Assembly (NCBI RefSeq): GCF_009176975.1
Contig: NZ_WEZG01000010.1
Span: 62,001-126,000 of the forward strand
Length of the DNA stretch: 64,000 bases
Source of the DNA: Aureimonas psammosilenae
Lineage (GTDB): Bacteria > Pseudomonadota > Alphaproteobacteria > Rhizobiales > Rhizobiaceae
Direction of reading: 5' to 3'
Part shown: positions 42,122 through 51,602 of the stretch, in pieces
How positions within the stretch are numbered: position 1 is the first letter of the stretch
Layout: each line of letters starts with the position of its first letter
Translations under genes and position numbers: made by a program
The notes under the pieces: generated by a model
The model's input: the letters and a program-made list of their open reading frames with translations, nothing else
What the model was told of the DNA's origin: nothing
Databases searched by the model: none

Positions 42122-43332
42122 CGGTGCCCTGGCTCACCGTGATCGGCATCGGTGACGGCGGTCTCGACACGCTGACGCCCGAACAAGCACGTGCCCTCGA
42201 CATGGCCGAGACGGTGTTCGGCGGCACGCGCCATCTTTCCATGCTGGAGCCCTCGCGCCAGGAACTCGTGCCCTGGCGTTCGCCCTTCGAGGAAGCGATG
42301 GTCGATCTTCTGGCGCGGCGGGGGCAGCGCGTCGTGGTGCTCGCCACCGGCGACCCGATGTGGTTCGGCGTCGGCGGAACCCTGTCGCGCCATGTCGATC
42401 CGGGCGAGATGCGCGTCCTGCCGGGCGTTGCCGCCTTTTCGCTCGCCGCGTCCCGCCTCGGCTGGCCGCTGGAGGACTGCGTTGCGGTATCCGTTCACGG
42501 CCGACCCGTCGCGCGCATGGACCCCCATGTCCTGCCCGGCGCGCGCCTCCTCCTTTATTCGAGCGACAGCACGACCCCGCGCGAGATCGCCCGCCGCCTC
42601 ACCATGCGCGGCTACGGCCCGAGCCGGCTCGTCGTCCTCGAACATCTCGGGGGGCCGGGCGAGCGCGTGCGCGAGACCACCGCGTCCGGCTTCGAACTGG
42701 GTGGCGTCGCCGATCTCAACACGGTCGCGGTGGAATGCGTCGCCGGGCGTGGCGCGATCCCGCGCGCCCCGGTGCCGGGACTGCCCGACGACGCCTTCAT
42801 CCACGACGGCAAGATGACGAAGCGCGTGACGCGCGCGCTCGCCATCGCCAGCCTCGAACCGATGCCGGGCGAGCTTTTGTGGGATATCGGTTCGGGCTCC
42901 GGCTCGATCGCGGTGGAATGGTCGCGCGTGTCGCCGGTCATGCGCGCGATTGCCGTGGAGCCGCGCGCCGAGCGTCGCGAGATGATCCGCCAGAATGCCG
43001 AAGCGCTCGGCGCGCCGGGGATCGAGATCGTCGCCGGCACCGCGCCGGACGCGCTCGAAGGCTTGGAGCCCCCGGACGCGATCTTCATCGGCGGCGGGCT
43101 GTCGGACGGCGTTCTGGAGCCTGCCTTCGCCGCCTTGCGCGAGGGCGGCCGTCTCGTCGCCCATGCCGTGACCTTGGAATCCGAGCGCATCATTCTCGAC
43201 GCCCATGCCCGGCTCGGCGGCGACCTCATGCGCTTGTCGGTGGAGGTGGCCGAACCGGTCGGGCCCTTCCATGGCTGGCGGCCGTCCATGCCGGTCCTGC
43301 ATTGGCACCTGACGAAGGGAGCCAAGCGATGA
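42118..43332 (+). CDS. cobL: Precorrin-6Y C5,15-methyltransferase (decarboxylating) CobL
   Basis: A 404-aa fusion. The N-terminal CbiE-like methyltransferase domain (to about residue 210) starts PWLTVIGIGDGGLDTLTPEQ. The C-terminal CbiT-like SAM domain has LLWDIGSGSGSIAVEWSR (motif I, about residues 253-270). It methylates C-5 and C-15 and decarboxylates the C-12 acetate chain. It overlaps cobH and cobI by 4 bases each. Confidence 0.95.
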   Translation: MTVPWLTVIGIGDGGLDTLTPEQARALDMAETVFGGTRHLSMLEPSRQELVPWRSPFEEAMVDLLARRGQRVVVLATGDPMWFGVGGTLSRHVDPGEMRVLPGVAAFSLAASRLGWPLEDCVAVSVHGRPVARMDPHVLPGARLLLYSSDSTTPREIARRLTMRGYGPSRLVVLEHLGGPGERVRETTASGFELGGVADLNTVAVECVAGRGAIPRAPVPGLPDDAFIHDGKMTKRVTRALAIASLEPMPGELLWDIGSGSGSIAVEWSRVSPVMRAIAVEPRAERREMIRQNAEALGAPGIEIVAGTAPDALEGLEPPDAIFIGGGLSDGVLEPAFAALREGGRLVAHAVTLESERIILDAHARLGGDLMRLSVEVAEPVGPFHGWRPSMPVLHWHLTKGAKR

Positions 43333-44057
43333 CGGGCCGGTTGTTCGGCCTCGGCCTCGGTCCCGGCGATCCCGAACTTTTGACGCTGAAGGCCGCGCGC
43401 ATCCTGCGATCCGTGCCGGTGATCGCCTATCCGGCGGCCGAAGGCGGTGGGAGCTTCGCGCGCGCCATCGCCGCGCCGCATCTGCCGGGCGGGCAGGAGG
43501 AGATCGCCATCTCCCTTTGCATGTCGACGGCGCGCGAGCCGGCGCAAAGCGCCTACGCGGAAGCCGCCGAGGCCATCGCGGCGCATCTTTCCGCCGGCCG
43601 CGACGTCGCCGCGCTATGCGAGGGCGACCCCTTCTTCTACGGCTCGTTCATGTATCTCTTCGAGCGGCTGGCAACGCGCTTTCCCGTCGAGATCGTGCCG
43701 GGCGTTTCGTCGCTGACCGCCGCCGCAGCCCGCGCCTTCCAGCCCCTCGTCGCGCGCAACGACGCGCTCTGCGTGATCCCCGCGCCGCTTCCCGACGAGG
43801 CGATCCTGCGTCTCGTGGAAAGCGCCGAAGGCTTCGCCATCCTGAAGCTCGGCCGGCATTTTTCGCGGGTGAAAGCGCTTCTCGCCGCCGCCGGCCTTCT
43901 CGACGCCTGCACCTATGTCGAGCGTGCGACCCTGCCTGACGAGCGCATCCTGCCGCTCAGCGCAGTCGAGACCGCGCCTTACTTCTCGATGATCGTCGGC
44001 TATCGCGGGCTGGAGCCCGCCATGACGACGCGACCCCGCGAGACCGCCTTCGCATGA
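43329..44057 (+). CDS. cobI: Precorrin-2 C20-methyltransferase CobI
   Basis: A 242-aa SAM-dependent tetrapyrrole methylase with the family start LFGLGLGPGDPELLTLKAAR, LCEGDPFFYGSFMYLFERL and VEIVPGVSSLTAAAARA. It adds the C-20 methyl group to precorrin-2. It overlaps both neighbours by 4 bases. Nothing unusual in length or motifs. Confidence 0.94.
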   Translation: MTGRLFGLGLGPGDPELLTLKAARILRSVPVIAYPAAEGGGSFARAIAAPHLPGGQEEIAISLCMSTAREPAQSAYAEAAEAIAAHLSAGRDVAALCEGDPFFYGSFMYLFERLATRFPVEIVPGVSSLTAAAARAFQPLVARNDALCVIPAPLPDEAILRLVESAEGFAILKLGRHFSRVKALLAAAGLLDACTYVERATLPDERILPLSAVETAPYFSMIVGYRGLEPAMTTRPRETAFA

Positions 44058-45865
44058 AGCCCGCCATCGTCGTTCTGTCCGCTTCCGCGCTGCCCTTGGC
44101 GCGCCGCATCGCCGATGGCCTTGATGCCGAGCTTCACGGCGCGCGGGCGCGCGTCGGCGAGGCCGATATCTTCTTCGACCATGCGGGCTCGCATATCAGG
44201 ACGCTGTTCGAGGCCGGCCGCCCGATCGTCGCCCTGATGGCGACGGGCGCGGTGATCCGCATTCTCGCGCCGCTTCTCGCCGACAAGCGCGCCGAGCCGC
44301 CGGTGGTGGCGCTCGCCGAGGACGGGTCGAGCGCCGTGCCGCTGCTCGGCGGCCATCACGGCGCCAACGATCTGGCGCGGCGCGTCGCGAGCCTTGCCGG
44401 GGGCGCGGCGGCCATCACCACGGCAGGGGACCTGCGCTTCGGCGTGGCGCTGGACGAGCCGCCGCCCGGCTGGCTCCTAGAAAACGAGGGCGACGCCAAG
44501 ACCGTCATGGCGGACCTCGTGTCCGGCGAATATGCTTGGATCGAAGGCAAGGCACCTTGGTTAGAAGCTTCCAACTTGCCGATCAGCGACGACGGTCGCG
44601 TGACCTTGAGCGTGACGGAAGAAAAGCGTGAACCCGTCCCCGGCGAACTCCTGTATCGGCCCCGGACCCTCGTTCTAGGGCTCGGCGCGGAGCGCGGCGC
44701 CCCGATCGAAGAGGCGGTGGCGCTCGCCGAAAGCGTGATCGCGGAAGCCGGCGTATCGCCTTCGTCGCTTGGCCTCGTTGCCTCGCTCGACGTAAAGGCC
44801 GACGAGCCCGCCGTTCATGCTGTCGCGGCGCATTTCGGCGTTCCGGCGCGGTTCTTCGATGCACCGACGCTCGAAGCCGAAACGCCGCGCCTCGCCAATC
44901 CCTCGGCCATCGTCTTCGCCGAGGTCGGCTGCCACGGGGTCGCGGAAGGCGCGGCGCTGGCCGGTGCGGGGCCGGACGGGCGGCTGCTCGTCGAAAAGCG
45001 CAAGTCCGCGCGGGTGACGGCAGCGCTCGGGCAGGCCTCCATGCCCGTCGATCCGGCAGCACTCGGCCGTGCGCGGGGGACGCTGTTCGTGGTCGGCATC
45101 GGGCCGGGCTCAGATGGGTGGCGCTCGCCCGAAGTCTCCACGATGGTCGCACAAGCCGACGACCTCGTCGGCTATTCGCTCTACCTCGATCTTCTCGGCC
45201 CCCTAACTACCGGAAAAACGCGCCACGACTTCGACCTAGGCTTGGAAGAAGCGCGGGTGCGCCACGCGATGGAGCTTGCCGGAGAAGGCCGCACCGTCGC
45301 GCTCGTTTGCTCGGGCGATGCCGGCATCTACGCCATGGCGACGCTGGTCTTCGAGCTTCTGGAAAAGGGTGGCTTGCCGGATGGGGCACGGCGCATCGCC
45401 ATCCACGTTTCGCCCGGCATTTCGGCGCTTCAGGCGGCGGCCGCGCGGGCTGGCGCGCCGCTCGGGCACGATTTCTGCACGATCTCGCTGTCCGATCTCC
45501 TGACGCCCTGGGCCGCCATCCAGCGGCGCGTGCGCGCAGCGGGGGAGGGCGACTTCGTGATCGCCTTCTACAACCCGGTTTCCGCCAAGCGCCGCACGCA
45601 GCTCGTCTGGGCGCGCGACGAGCTTCTCAACCACCGCCCCGCCGACACGCCGGTCATCCTCGCCACCAATCTCGGGCGGAACGGCGAATCCGTTCGCATC
45701 GTGCCGCTCGCCGAACTCGATGTTGCGGATGTCGACATGCTGACCGTGGTGATCGTCGGCTCGTCGCACACGCGAACCGTCACGACCGGCGACGGCCGCA
45801 AATGGGCCTATACGCCGCGCGGCTATGCCGACAAGGCGGGAACGGGGATCGGAAACGCCGCATGA
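44054..45865 (+). CDS. cobJ: CbiG-CobJ fusion: C17 methyltransferase with CbiG domain
   Basis: A 603-aa fusion. Residues 1-330 are CbiG-like: the N-terminal part has ALMATGAVIRILAPLLADKR and PLLGGHHGANDLARRVA, and the C-terminal part has LVLGLGAERGAPIEE and FAEVGCHGVAEGAALA. Residues from about 345 are CobJ: GTLFVVGIGPGSDGWRSPE, CSGDAGIYAMATLVFELLE, FYNPVSAKRRTQL. CobJ methylates C-17 and contracts the ring. CbiG opens a lactone in the anaerobic pathway, so its fusion here to a CobJ domain in a CobN organism is notable. Translation overlaps cobI and cobM. Confidence 0.93.
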   Translation: MKPAIVVLSASALPLARRIADGLDAELHGARARVGEADIFFDHAGSHIRTLFEAGRPIVALMATGAVIRILAPLLADKRAEPPVVALAEDGSSAVPLLGGHHGANDLARRVASLAGGAAAITTAGDLRFGVALDEPPPGWLLENEGDAKTVMADLVSGEYAWIEGKAPWLEASNLPISDDGRVTLSVTEEKREPVPGELLYRPRTLVLGLGAERGAPIEEAVALAESVIAEAGVSPSSLGLVASLDVKADEPAVHAVAAHFGVPARFFDAPTLEAETPRLANPSAIVFAEVGCHGVAEGAALAGAGPDGRLLVEKRKSARVTAALGQASMPVDPAALGRARGTLFVVGIGPGSDGWRSPEVSTMVAQADDLVGYSLYLDLLGPLTTGKTRHDFDLGLEEARVRHAMELAGEGRTVALVCSGDAGIYAMATLVFELLEKGGLPDGARRIAIHVSPGISALQAAAARAGAPLGHDFCTISLSDLLTPWAAIQRRVRAAGEGDFVIAFYNPVSAKRRTQLVWARDELLNHRPADTPVILATNLGRNGESVRIVPLAELDVADVDMLTVVIVGSSHTRTVTTGDGRKWAYTPRGYADKAGTGIGNAA

Positions 45866-46638
45866 CGGTTCACTTCATCGGGGCTGGGCCGGGCGCGCCG
45901 GACCTCATCACCGTGCGGGGGCTGAGGCTCATCGAACGCTGTCCGGTCTGCCTTTACGCCGGCTCGCTGGTGCCGGCCAAGATCGTGGCGGCCGCGCCGA
46001 AAGGCGCGCGCGTTCTCGACACGGCCTCCATGACCTTGGGCGAGATCGTCGCGGAAATGGCCGCCGCGCATGAAACGGGCCTCGATGTCGCGCGCGTTCA
46101 TTCGGGCGATCCGTCGATCTACGGCGCGACGGCCGAGCAGATGCGGCGGCTCGATGCCCTCGCCATCCCCTATGACGTGACGCCCGGCGTGCCGGCCTTC
46201 GCGGCCGCGGCGGCGGCGCTGAAGACCGAGCTGACGATCCCGGAAATTTGCCAGACCGTGATCGTCACCCGCACCGCGATGAAGTCCTCGGCCATGCCGG
46301 ACGGCGAGGAGTTGCGGACGCTGGGCGCGAGCGGCGCGACGCTCGCCATCCACCTATCGGTGCGCAACATCCCGCATATCCAGCGCGAACTCACGCCCCT
46401 GGAGAAATACGGCGCGGATTGTCCGGTGATCGTCGCTTATCGCGTCGGCTGGCCGGACGAGAGCTTCATCCGGGGATCGCTTGCCGACATCCACGAGAAG
46501 GTGCGCGCCGCCAAGCTGACGCGCACCGCCCTGATCCTCGTCGGGCGCGCGCTCGGCGCGACGGGCTTCATCGATTCCAAGCTCTACGACGCCGCCCATG
46601 TCCATGTGCTGAGGCCTAGGCGTTCAGCCAAGCCATGA
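45862..46638 (+). CDS. cobM: Precorrin-4 C11-methyltransferase CobM
   Basis: A 258-aa tetrapyrrole methylase with VHFIGAGPGAPDLITVRG at the start, RVHSGDPSIYGATAEQMRRL, PYDVTPGVPAFAAAAAAL and CPVIVAYRVGWPDE. It methylates C-11. It starts with ATGA over the previous stop, and its 3' end overlaps the convergent cobK by 23 bases. It is the last gene of the cbiX operon. Confidence 0.95.
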   Translation: MTVHFIGAGPGAPDLITVRGLRLIERCPVCLYAGSLVPAKIVAAAPKGARVLDTASMTLGEIVAEMAAAHETGLDVARVHSGDPSIYGATAEQMRRLDALAIPYDVTPGVPAFAAAAAALKTELTIPEICQTVIVTRTAMKSSAMPDGEELRTLGASGATLAIHLSVRNIPHIQRELTPLEKYGADCPVIVAYRVGWPDESFIRGSLADIHEKVRAAKLTRTALILVGRALGATGFIDSKLYDAAHVHVLRPRRSAKP

Positions 46639-47353
46639 CTTCGCCCAAGGTGGCGGCGAGGGGCGGGGGCGGCGCGGCGGCGCGCTCGATCATCACCACG
46701 GCAAGCCCCAAGCGCCGCGCGGCTTCGATCTTGGCATATGAAGCCGCGCCGCCGGAATTGCGCGACACGAGATGCGTGACAGCCAAGGCGCGGAAAAGCT
46801 CTTCCTCGGCCTCCGCCGGACCGGGTTTCCCGAGAACCAATTCGGCCGGGAAGGGCAGGGGCTCGGTTGGCGGATCGACCATCCTGACGGTGAAGGAAAC
46901 ATCGTTCCGCCGCGCGAAGGGCGAAAGATGCTGGCGGCCGAGCGCCAGAAAGGTGCGGGCGCCGGGGGGAAGGCTTTCCGCCGCCGCCGCCAAGCAGTCC
47001 ACCTTGATCCAGCGCTCTCCCGGTTGCTCTTCCCAAGCGGGGCGCAGGAGCGCGATGCGCCTCACACCGGTCGTCGCCGCCGCCTCGGCCGCGTTGCGCG
47101 AGATGCCGGCGGCGAAAGGGTGGGTCGCGTCCACGAGATGGGTCACGCCTTCGAGGCGGATGAAGGCGGCGAGCCCTTCCCGCCCGCCGAAGCCGCCGAT
47201 GCGGACTTCCCCGCCACCCGGCAGGACGGGCGCAAGCGTCCGGCCGGCGAGCGACAGGATGACCCGCCAGCGCGGGAACGCGGCGGCGATACGCTGGACG
47301 AGGATCGACGCCTCCGCCGTGCCGCCGAGAACGAGAACGGTTTCAGCGGGCAT
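46616..47353 (-). CDS. cobK: Precorrin-6A reductase CobK
   Basis: A 245-aa NADPH-dependent reductase with the start VLVLGGTAEASILVQRI, THLVDATHPFAAGISRNAAEA and VTHLVSRNSGGAASYAKIEA near the C-terminus. It reduces the macrocycle to precorrin-6Y. It overlaps cbiD upstream by 11 bases, so the two form a minus-strand pair. Confidence 0.94.
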   Translation of the reverse strand: MPAETVLVLGGTAEASILVQRIAAAFPRWRVILSLAGRTLAPVLPGGGEVRIGGFGGREGLAAFIRLEGVTHLVDATHPFAAGISRNAAEAAATTGVRRIALLRPAWEEQPGERWIKVDCLAAAAESLPPGARTFLALGRQHLSPFARRNDVSFTVRMVDPPTEPLPFPAELVLGKPGPAEAEEELFRALAVTHLVSRNSGGAASYAKIEAARRLGLAVVMIERAAAPPPPLAATLGEVMAWLNA

Positions 47354-48467
47354 GGCCGACCACCGCGCCGGCGCGATCCACGACGATCACTTCCGCCGCC
47401 ACCGGCGCGTCGCGCAGGACCTCGCGCACCGCGGCGAGCGCGGCTCGGCCGACGAGGGAGGCGAGATCGATGCCGTGGCTTCGCGTGAGATCCAGCACCT
47501 GCTTCGCCGTGTTGGCTTGCAGGATCGCGCCTTCCAGCCTTTCGCCCATCGCGGGGTCGAGATCGCGCACGAGCCGGGCGAGATGGGCGAAATCCACCTG
47601 GCTGCGGCCCGAATGAAGGTCCATCGCCCCTTGGCCGAGCTTCACCAGCTTGGCGAAGCCGCCGGCCACCGTCAGGCGCGGCAGGGGATGGGCGCGCAGA
47701 TATTTCAGCAAGCCACCGGCGAAATCGCCCATGTCGAGATAGGCGATGGCGGGAAGATCGGGATAAAGACGGCGAACCGCGTCCTCGCTGGTGGAGCCCG
47801 TCGCGCCCACCACATGGGACAGCCCGGCGGCGCGCGCCACATCGACGCCGCGATGGATGGAATGAATCCAGGCCGAACAGGAGAAGGGATGCACGATCCC
47901 CGTCGTCCCGAGAATGGACAGCCCGCCCAGGATGCCGAGGCGCGGGTTCCAGGTCTTCTCCGCCAGCCGCTCGCCATCCGCGACACTGAGCGTGATCGCG
48001 ACATCGGGTGTCCGGCCATGGGCGGCGCAGAGCTCCTCGACCACGGCGCGCATCATGCGGCGCGGCACGGGATTGATCGCGGGCTCGCCCGGAGGGATCG
48101 GCAGGCCGGGCAGCGTCACCGTGCCGACGCCGGAGCCCGCATGGAAGGAGATGCCGCTGCCGGGCTGACCCAAGCGAAGCGTCGCGCTGACTTCGGCCAG
48201 ATGCGTCACGTCCGGATCGTCGCCGGCATCCTTTACGATCGCGGCGGTGGCCTCGTTCGCGTCGAGGCGTTGCCGGGACAGAACGAAGCTCGGTGTCTCG
48301 CCCTTCGGCAGTACGATTTCCACGGGGTCGGGGAACTCGCCGGTGAAAAGCGCGGTGAGCGCCGCCTTCGTCGCGGCGGTGGCGCAGGCGCCGGTGGTCC
48401 AGCCGCGACGCAGCACGCGTCCGTCCTGAGGGGCGCCTGCGCCGGGATGGAAGTCCATGCCCGCCAT
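47343..48467 (-). CDS. cbiD: CbiD, C1-methyltransferase of corrin synthesis
   Basis: A 374-aa CbiD with the family signatures RRGWTTGACATAATKAALTA, GSGVGTVTLPGLPIPPGEPA, INPVPRRMM, ILGTTGIVHPFS and HVVGATGSTSE. CbiD methylates C-1 of cobalt-precorrin-5B in the anaerobic route and probably replaces the absent CobF here. The start is ATG 48467 or 48458. It begins only 29 bases from the divergent cobB start. Confidence 0.93.
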   Translation of the reverse strand: MAGMDFHPGAGAPQDGRVLRRGWTTGACATAATKAALTALFTGEFPDPVEIVLPKGETPSFVLSRQRLDANEATAAIVKDAGDDPDVTHLAEVSATLRLGQPGSGISFHAGSGVGTVTLPGLPIPPGEPAINPVPRRMMRAVVEELCAAHGRTPDVAITLSVADGERLAEKTWNPRLGILGGLSILGTTGIVHPFSCSAWIHSIHRGVDVARAAGLSHVVGATGSTSEDAVRRLYPDLPAIAYLDMGDFAGGLLKYLRAHPLPRLTVAGGFAKLVKLGQGAMDLHSGRSQVDFAHLARLVRDLDPAMGERLEGAILQANTAKQVLDLTRSHGIDLASLVGRAALAAVREVLRDAPVAAEVIVVDRAGAVVGHAR

Positions 48468-48496
48468 ATAGACCGCACGGGAAGGCGTGCAAAGCG

Positions 48497-49795
48497 ATGA
48501 CGGGGCTTCTCGTCGCCGCGCCATCGTCCGGTTCGGGCAAGACCACGGTGACGCTCGGGCTCCTGCGCGCCTTGAAACGCGCCGGCCACCGCGTGGCGAG
48601 CGCCAAGGCCGGCCCGGATTATATCGATCCGGCATTTCACGCCGCTGCGAGCGAGAGAGAAAGCGTCAATCTCGACCCTTGGGCGATGCGGCCGGCGCTG
48701 CTTCATGCGCTCGTCGACGAGGCGTGCAACGAAGCCGACCTTCTCGTCGCGGAAGGCATGATGGGGCTTTTCGACGGCGCGGCGGACGGGCAGGGGTCGG
48801 CGGCCGATCTCGCCCTCGCCCTTGGGCTGCGCACCGTTCTCGTGGTGGACTGCGCGCGCCAGTCCCATTCGGTCGCCGCCCTCGTGCGCGGTTTTCGCGA
48901 CCATCGGCCCGAACTCGGAATTGCCGGCCTCGTTCTCAACCGTGTCGGCAGTGCCGGCCACGAGATGCTGCTGCGAAGCGCGCTGGAGCCGTTGGGCCTG
49001 CCGGTTCTCGGTGCGCTTCCCGCCAGAACCGACCTCGCCTTGCCCTCACGCCATCTCGGCCTTGTGCAGGCCGGTGAGCACCGCGATCTCGACGCCTTCA
49101 TCGAGCGCGCCGCCGACTGGATCGTGGGTGGCCTCGATATGGAGGCCGTCGCTGCACTCGCCGCCATCCGGCCGAAGGTGGCTGAGCCCGTTTCGCGCCT
49201 GCCGCTGCTCGGCCAGAGGACCGCGGTTGCCCGCGACGAGGCTTTCGCCTTTTGCTATCCGCATCTCCTCGACGGCTGGCGGGAACAGGGGGCTGAACTC
49301 TCCTTCTTTTCCCCGCTCGACGACGAGGCGCCGGAGCCCTCGGCCGATGCCCTGTTCCTGCCCGGCGGATATCCCGAGCTTCACGCCGGCCGGCTGGCGG
49401 GGGCCGAAACCTTCAAGGCTGCGATGCGCGCGAAGGCCGAAGCGGGCGCCGCGATCTACGGCGAGTGCGGCGGCTACATGGTTCTCGGCGAGGCGCTGGA
49501 GGACGCCGACGGCGCGTCCCATCCCATGCTCGGCCTTTTGCCGCTCCAAACGAGCTTCGCCAAACGCCAGCGGCATCTCGGTTATCGCCGCCTTCGCCCC
49601 CTCGGGTCCTTTCCCTGGGCCATGCCCCTGACGGCCCACGAGTTCCATTACGCCACCGTCACCCATGAGGGCGAGGCGGAGCGCCTGTTCGAGGCCGAGG
49701 ACGCACTCCGCGAACCCCTGGGCGCGATGGGTCTGCGGCGCGGGCGGGTCGCCGGCTCGTTCTGTCACGTCATCGACGCTATGGATGGGGCATGA
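48497..49795 (+). CDS. cobB: Hydrogenobyrinic acid a,c-diamide synthase CobB
   Basis: A 432-aa glutamine-dependent amidotransferase. The N-terminal ATP-binding domain has VAAPSSGSGKTTVTLGLLRA (residues 6-25) and AKAGPDYIDPAFH. The C-terminal glutaminase domain has FLPGGYPELHAGRL and the nucleophile Cys in IYGECGGYMVLGEAL. It amidates the a and c side chains, producing the CobN substrate. It is coupled to cobD. Confidence 0.94.
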   Translation: MTGLLVAAPSSGSGKTTVTLGLLRALKRAGHRVASAKAGPDYIDPAFHAAASERESVNLDPWAMRPALLHALVDEACNEADLLVAEGMMGLFDGAADGQGSAADLALALGLRTVLVVDCARQSHSVAALVRGFRDHRPELGIAGLVLNRVGSAGHEMLLRSALEPLGLPVLGALPARTDLALPSRHLGLVQAGEHRDLDAFIERAADWIVGGLDMEAVAALAAIRPKVAEPVSRLPLLGQRTAVARDEAFAFCYPHLLDGWREQGAELSFFSPLDDEAPEPSADALFLPGGYPELHAGRLAGAETFKAAMRAKAEAGAAIYGECGGYMVLGEALEDADGASHPMLGLLPLQTSFAKRQRHLGYRRLRPLGSFPWAMPLTAHEFHYATVTHEGEAERLFEAEDALREPLGAMGLRRGRVAGSFCHVIDAMDGA

Positions 49796-50763
49796 TCGTC
49801 CATCTGTTCACGCTGCTTCTGGGAACGCTGGTCGACCGGCTGGTCGGCGATCCGCCTTGGGCTTGGCGGCGCGTGCCCCATCCGGTTGTCCTGATCGGAC
49901 GGGCGATCGACTGGATGGACAAGCGCTGGAACGATCCGCGCCTGCGTTCCTCCGCGCGCCGCTGGCGGGGCGTCGGCGCGATCCTCCTCCTTCTCTTCCT
50001 CGCCGTTCTCGTCGGCTACGATCTCCATTGGCTCCTGATGGCGATCGGTCCGGTCGGCGTTCTTGTGGAAGCGCTGATCGTTGCGGTGCTTCTGGCGCAG
50101 AAGAGCTTGTCGGTTCACGTGAGCGATGTGGGCAAAGCCCTTCGCGAGGGAGGCCTCAGGCAAGGGCGCGTCGCCGTTTCGCGCATCGTCGGGCGCGATC
50201 CGGAGGGGCTGTCGGAGTCCGGTGTCTGCCGCGCGGCGGTGGAAAGCTTGGCCGAAAACGCCTCGGACGGCGTGGTGGCCCCTTGGCTCTTCTATCTCGC
50301 TTTCGGGCTGCCGGGCATCTTCGCCTACAAGGTTCTCAACACCGCCGATTCGATGATCGGCCATATGAGCGAGCGCCACCGCGCCTTCGGCTGGGCCTCC
50401 GCGCGGCTGGACGATCTCGCCAACATCGTGCCGGCGCGGCTGACGGCGCTCGCCTTCGCGCTTCTGGCGCCCTTCGCCGGCGGCAGGTTCCGCGACGCGA
50501 TCCGCGTGGCATGGCGCGACGCGCGGCTCCACCGCTCGCCCAATGCCGGCTGGCCGGAAGCCGCGATGGCCGGCGCGCTCGGTCTCGCCCTCGGCGGTCC
50601 GCGCCGCTACGGCGAAGTGGTGGTGGACGCGCCCGAACTCCACCCCGAAGGACGCGGGGATGCGGTGCCGGAGGATATCGACGCCGCCCTCGTGCTGCTT
50701 CGCCGCCTGTCGGACCTCCTGATCGCCGCACTCGTTCTTTTCACGCTCGGCAGCCTCATCTGA
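49792..50763 (+). CDS. cobD: Adenosylcobinamide-phosphate synthase CobD (CbiB)
   Basis: A 323-aa membrane protein with four or five segments and the family stretches DRLVGDPPWAWRRVPHPVVL, VCRAAVESLAENASDGVVAPW, NTADSMIGHMSERHRAFGWA and SPNAGWPEAAMAGALGLALGG. It attaches the aminopropanol arm. It overlaps cobB by 4 bases and the convergent cobS by 8. Confidence 0.94.
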   Translation: MIVHLFTLLLGTLVDRLVGDPPWAWRRVPHPVVLIGRAIDWMDKRWNDPRLRSSARRWRGVGAILLLLFLAVLVGYDLHWLLMAIGPVGVLVEALIVAVLLAQKSLSVHVSDVGKALREGGLRQGRVAVSRIVGRDPEGLSESGVCRAAVESLAENASDGVVAPWLFYLAFGLPGIFAYKVLNTADSMIGHMSERHRAFGWASARLDDLANIVPARLTALAFALLAPFAGGRFRDAIRVAWRDARLHRSPNAGWPEAAMAGALGLALGGPRRYGEVVVDAPELHPEGRGDAVPEDIDAALVLLRRLSDLLIAALVLFTLGSLI

Positions 50764-51532
50764 TCGCCAGCACGAAGCCGAGAAGCGCCGCGATCTCGGC
50801 GATCTGCTGCCCCGCGCCGAGACAGTCGCCCGTTTGCCCGCCGAGCCGGCGAAGAAGGAAGCCGCGAAAGGCGAGGATCGCGAGGGCGGCGAGAGCAACC
50901 GGCAGGAGCGCCGCGCCGAGGCCGAAGAGAACAAGGACCGGCAGAACCAGAATTCCGGTGCCGATGGCCGCCGACAAACGCCCGGCGGCTCCGTCCGGTG
51001 CCCCCACCCTCGCCGCAAGCCCGTTCGGATCGGCGCTCGGCAGGCTCGACCAGAGCCAGACCATCAGCCCGCGCGAAAAACCGGCGACGAGAAGAAGCGC
51101 GACGGCGCCCGCCTCCGCACTCGTCGCCAGGAGATCGGCGAGGAGCGACACCCGCAACAGCACGGAAAACACGAGCGCCAGCGCGCCGTAGGCCCCGATG
51201 CGGCTGTCCTTCATGATCAGAAGAGCGCGTTCCTTCGGCTTGTGACCGAAAAGCCCATCCGCGACATCGGCGAGCCCGTCTTCGTGGAGGGCGCCGGTGA
51301 GCATCACGAGAAGCGTCATCGCGCCGACCGCGGTGGTTGTCGGCGAAAGCCCCAAAGCGGCTCCGAGAAGCACGAGAATCGCGGAGGGCAGCGCGGCGGC
51401 GAGGCCGGCCAAGGGAAAGGCATGGGCGTCCGCGCCGAGCGGCCGCCCTTCGGCGAAGACGGAAGGCGGAATGGGGAGGCGGGTCAGAAAGCCGAGGGCG
51501 CGGAGCGTCGCGGGCAAGAGTTGGCGCATCAT
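50756..51532 (-). CDS. cobS: Adenosylcobinamide-GDP ribazoletransferase CobS (CobV)
   Basis: A 258-aa membrane enzyme with about six segments and the catalytic acidic motif ALHEDGLADVADGLFGHKPKER, then KDSRIGAYGALALVFSVLLR. It joins alpha-ribazole to adenosylcobinamide-GDP, finishing cobalamin. The name follows Salmonella; it is not the chelatase CobS of Pseudomonas. Its start is 70 bases from divergent cobT. Confidence 0.93.
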   Translation of the reverse strand: MMRQLLPATLRALGFLTRLPIPPSVFAEGRPLGADAHAFPLAGLAAALPSAILVLLGAALGLSPTTTAVGAMTLLVMLTGALHEDGLADVADGLFGHKPKERALLIMKDSRIGAYGALALVFSVLLRVSLLADLLATSAEAGAVALLLVAGFSRGLMVWLWSSLPSADPNGLAARVGAPDGAAGRLSAAIGTGILVLPVLVLFGLGAALLPVALAALAILAFRGFLLRRLGGQTGDCLGAGQQIAEIAALLGFVLAIR

Positions 51533-51602
51533 GGGAATCGCTTGGCCTCGGCAAGGTCTTTCCTTACAGGCTCCTTCAAGCATTCCGAGAAGGAAACACG
51601 TC

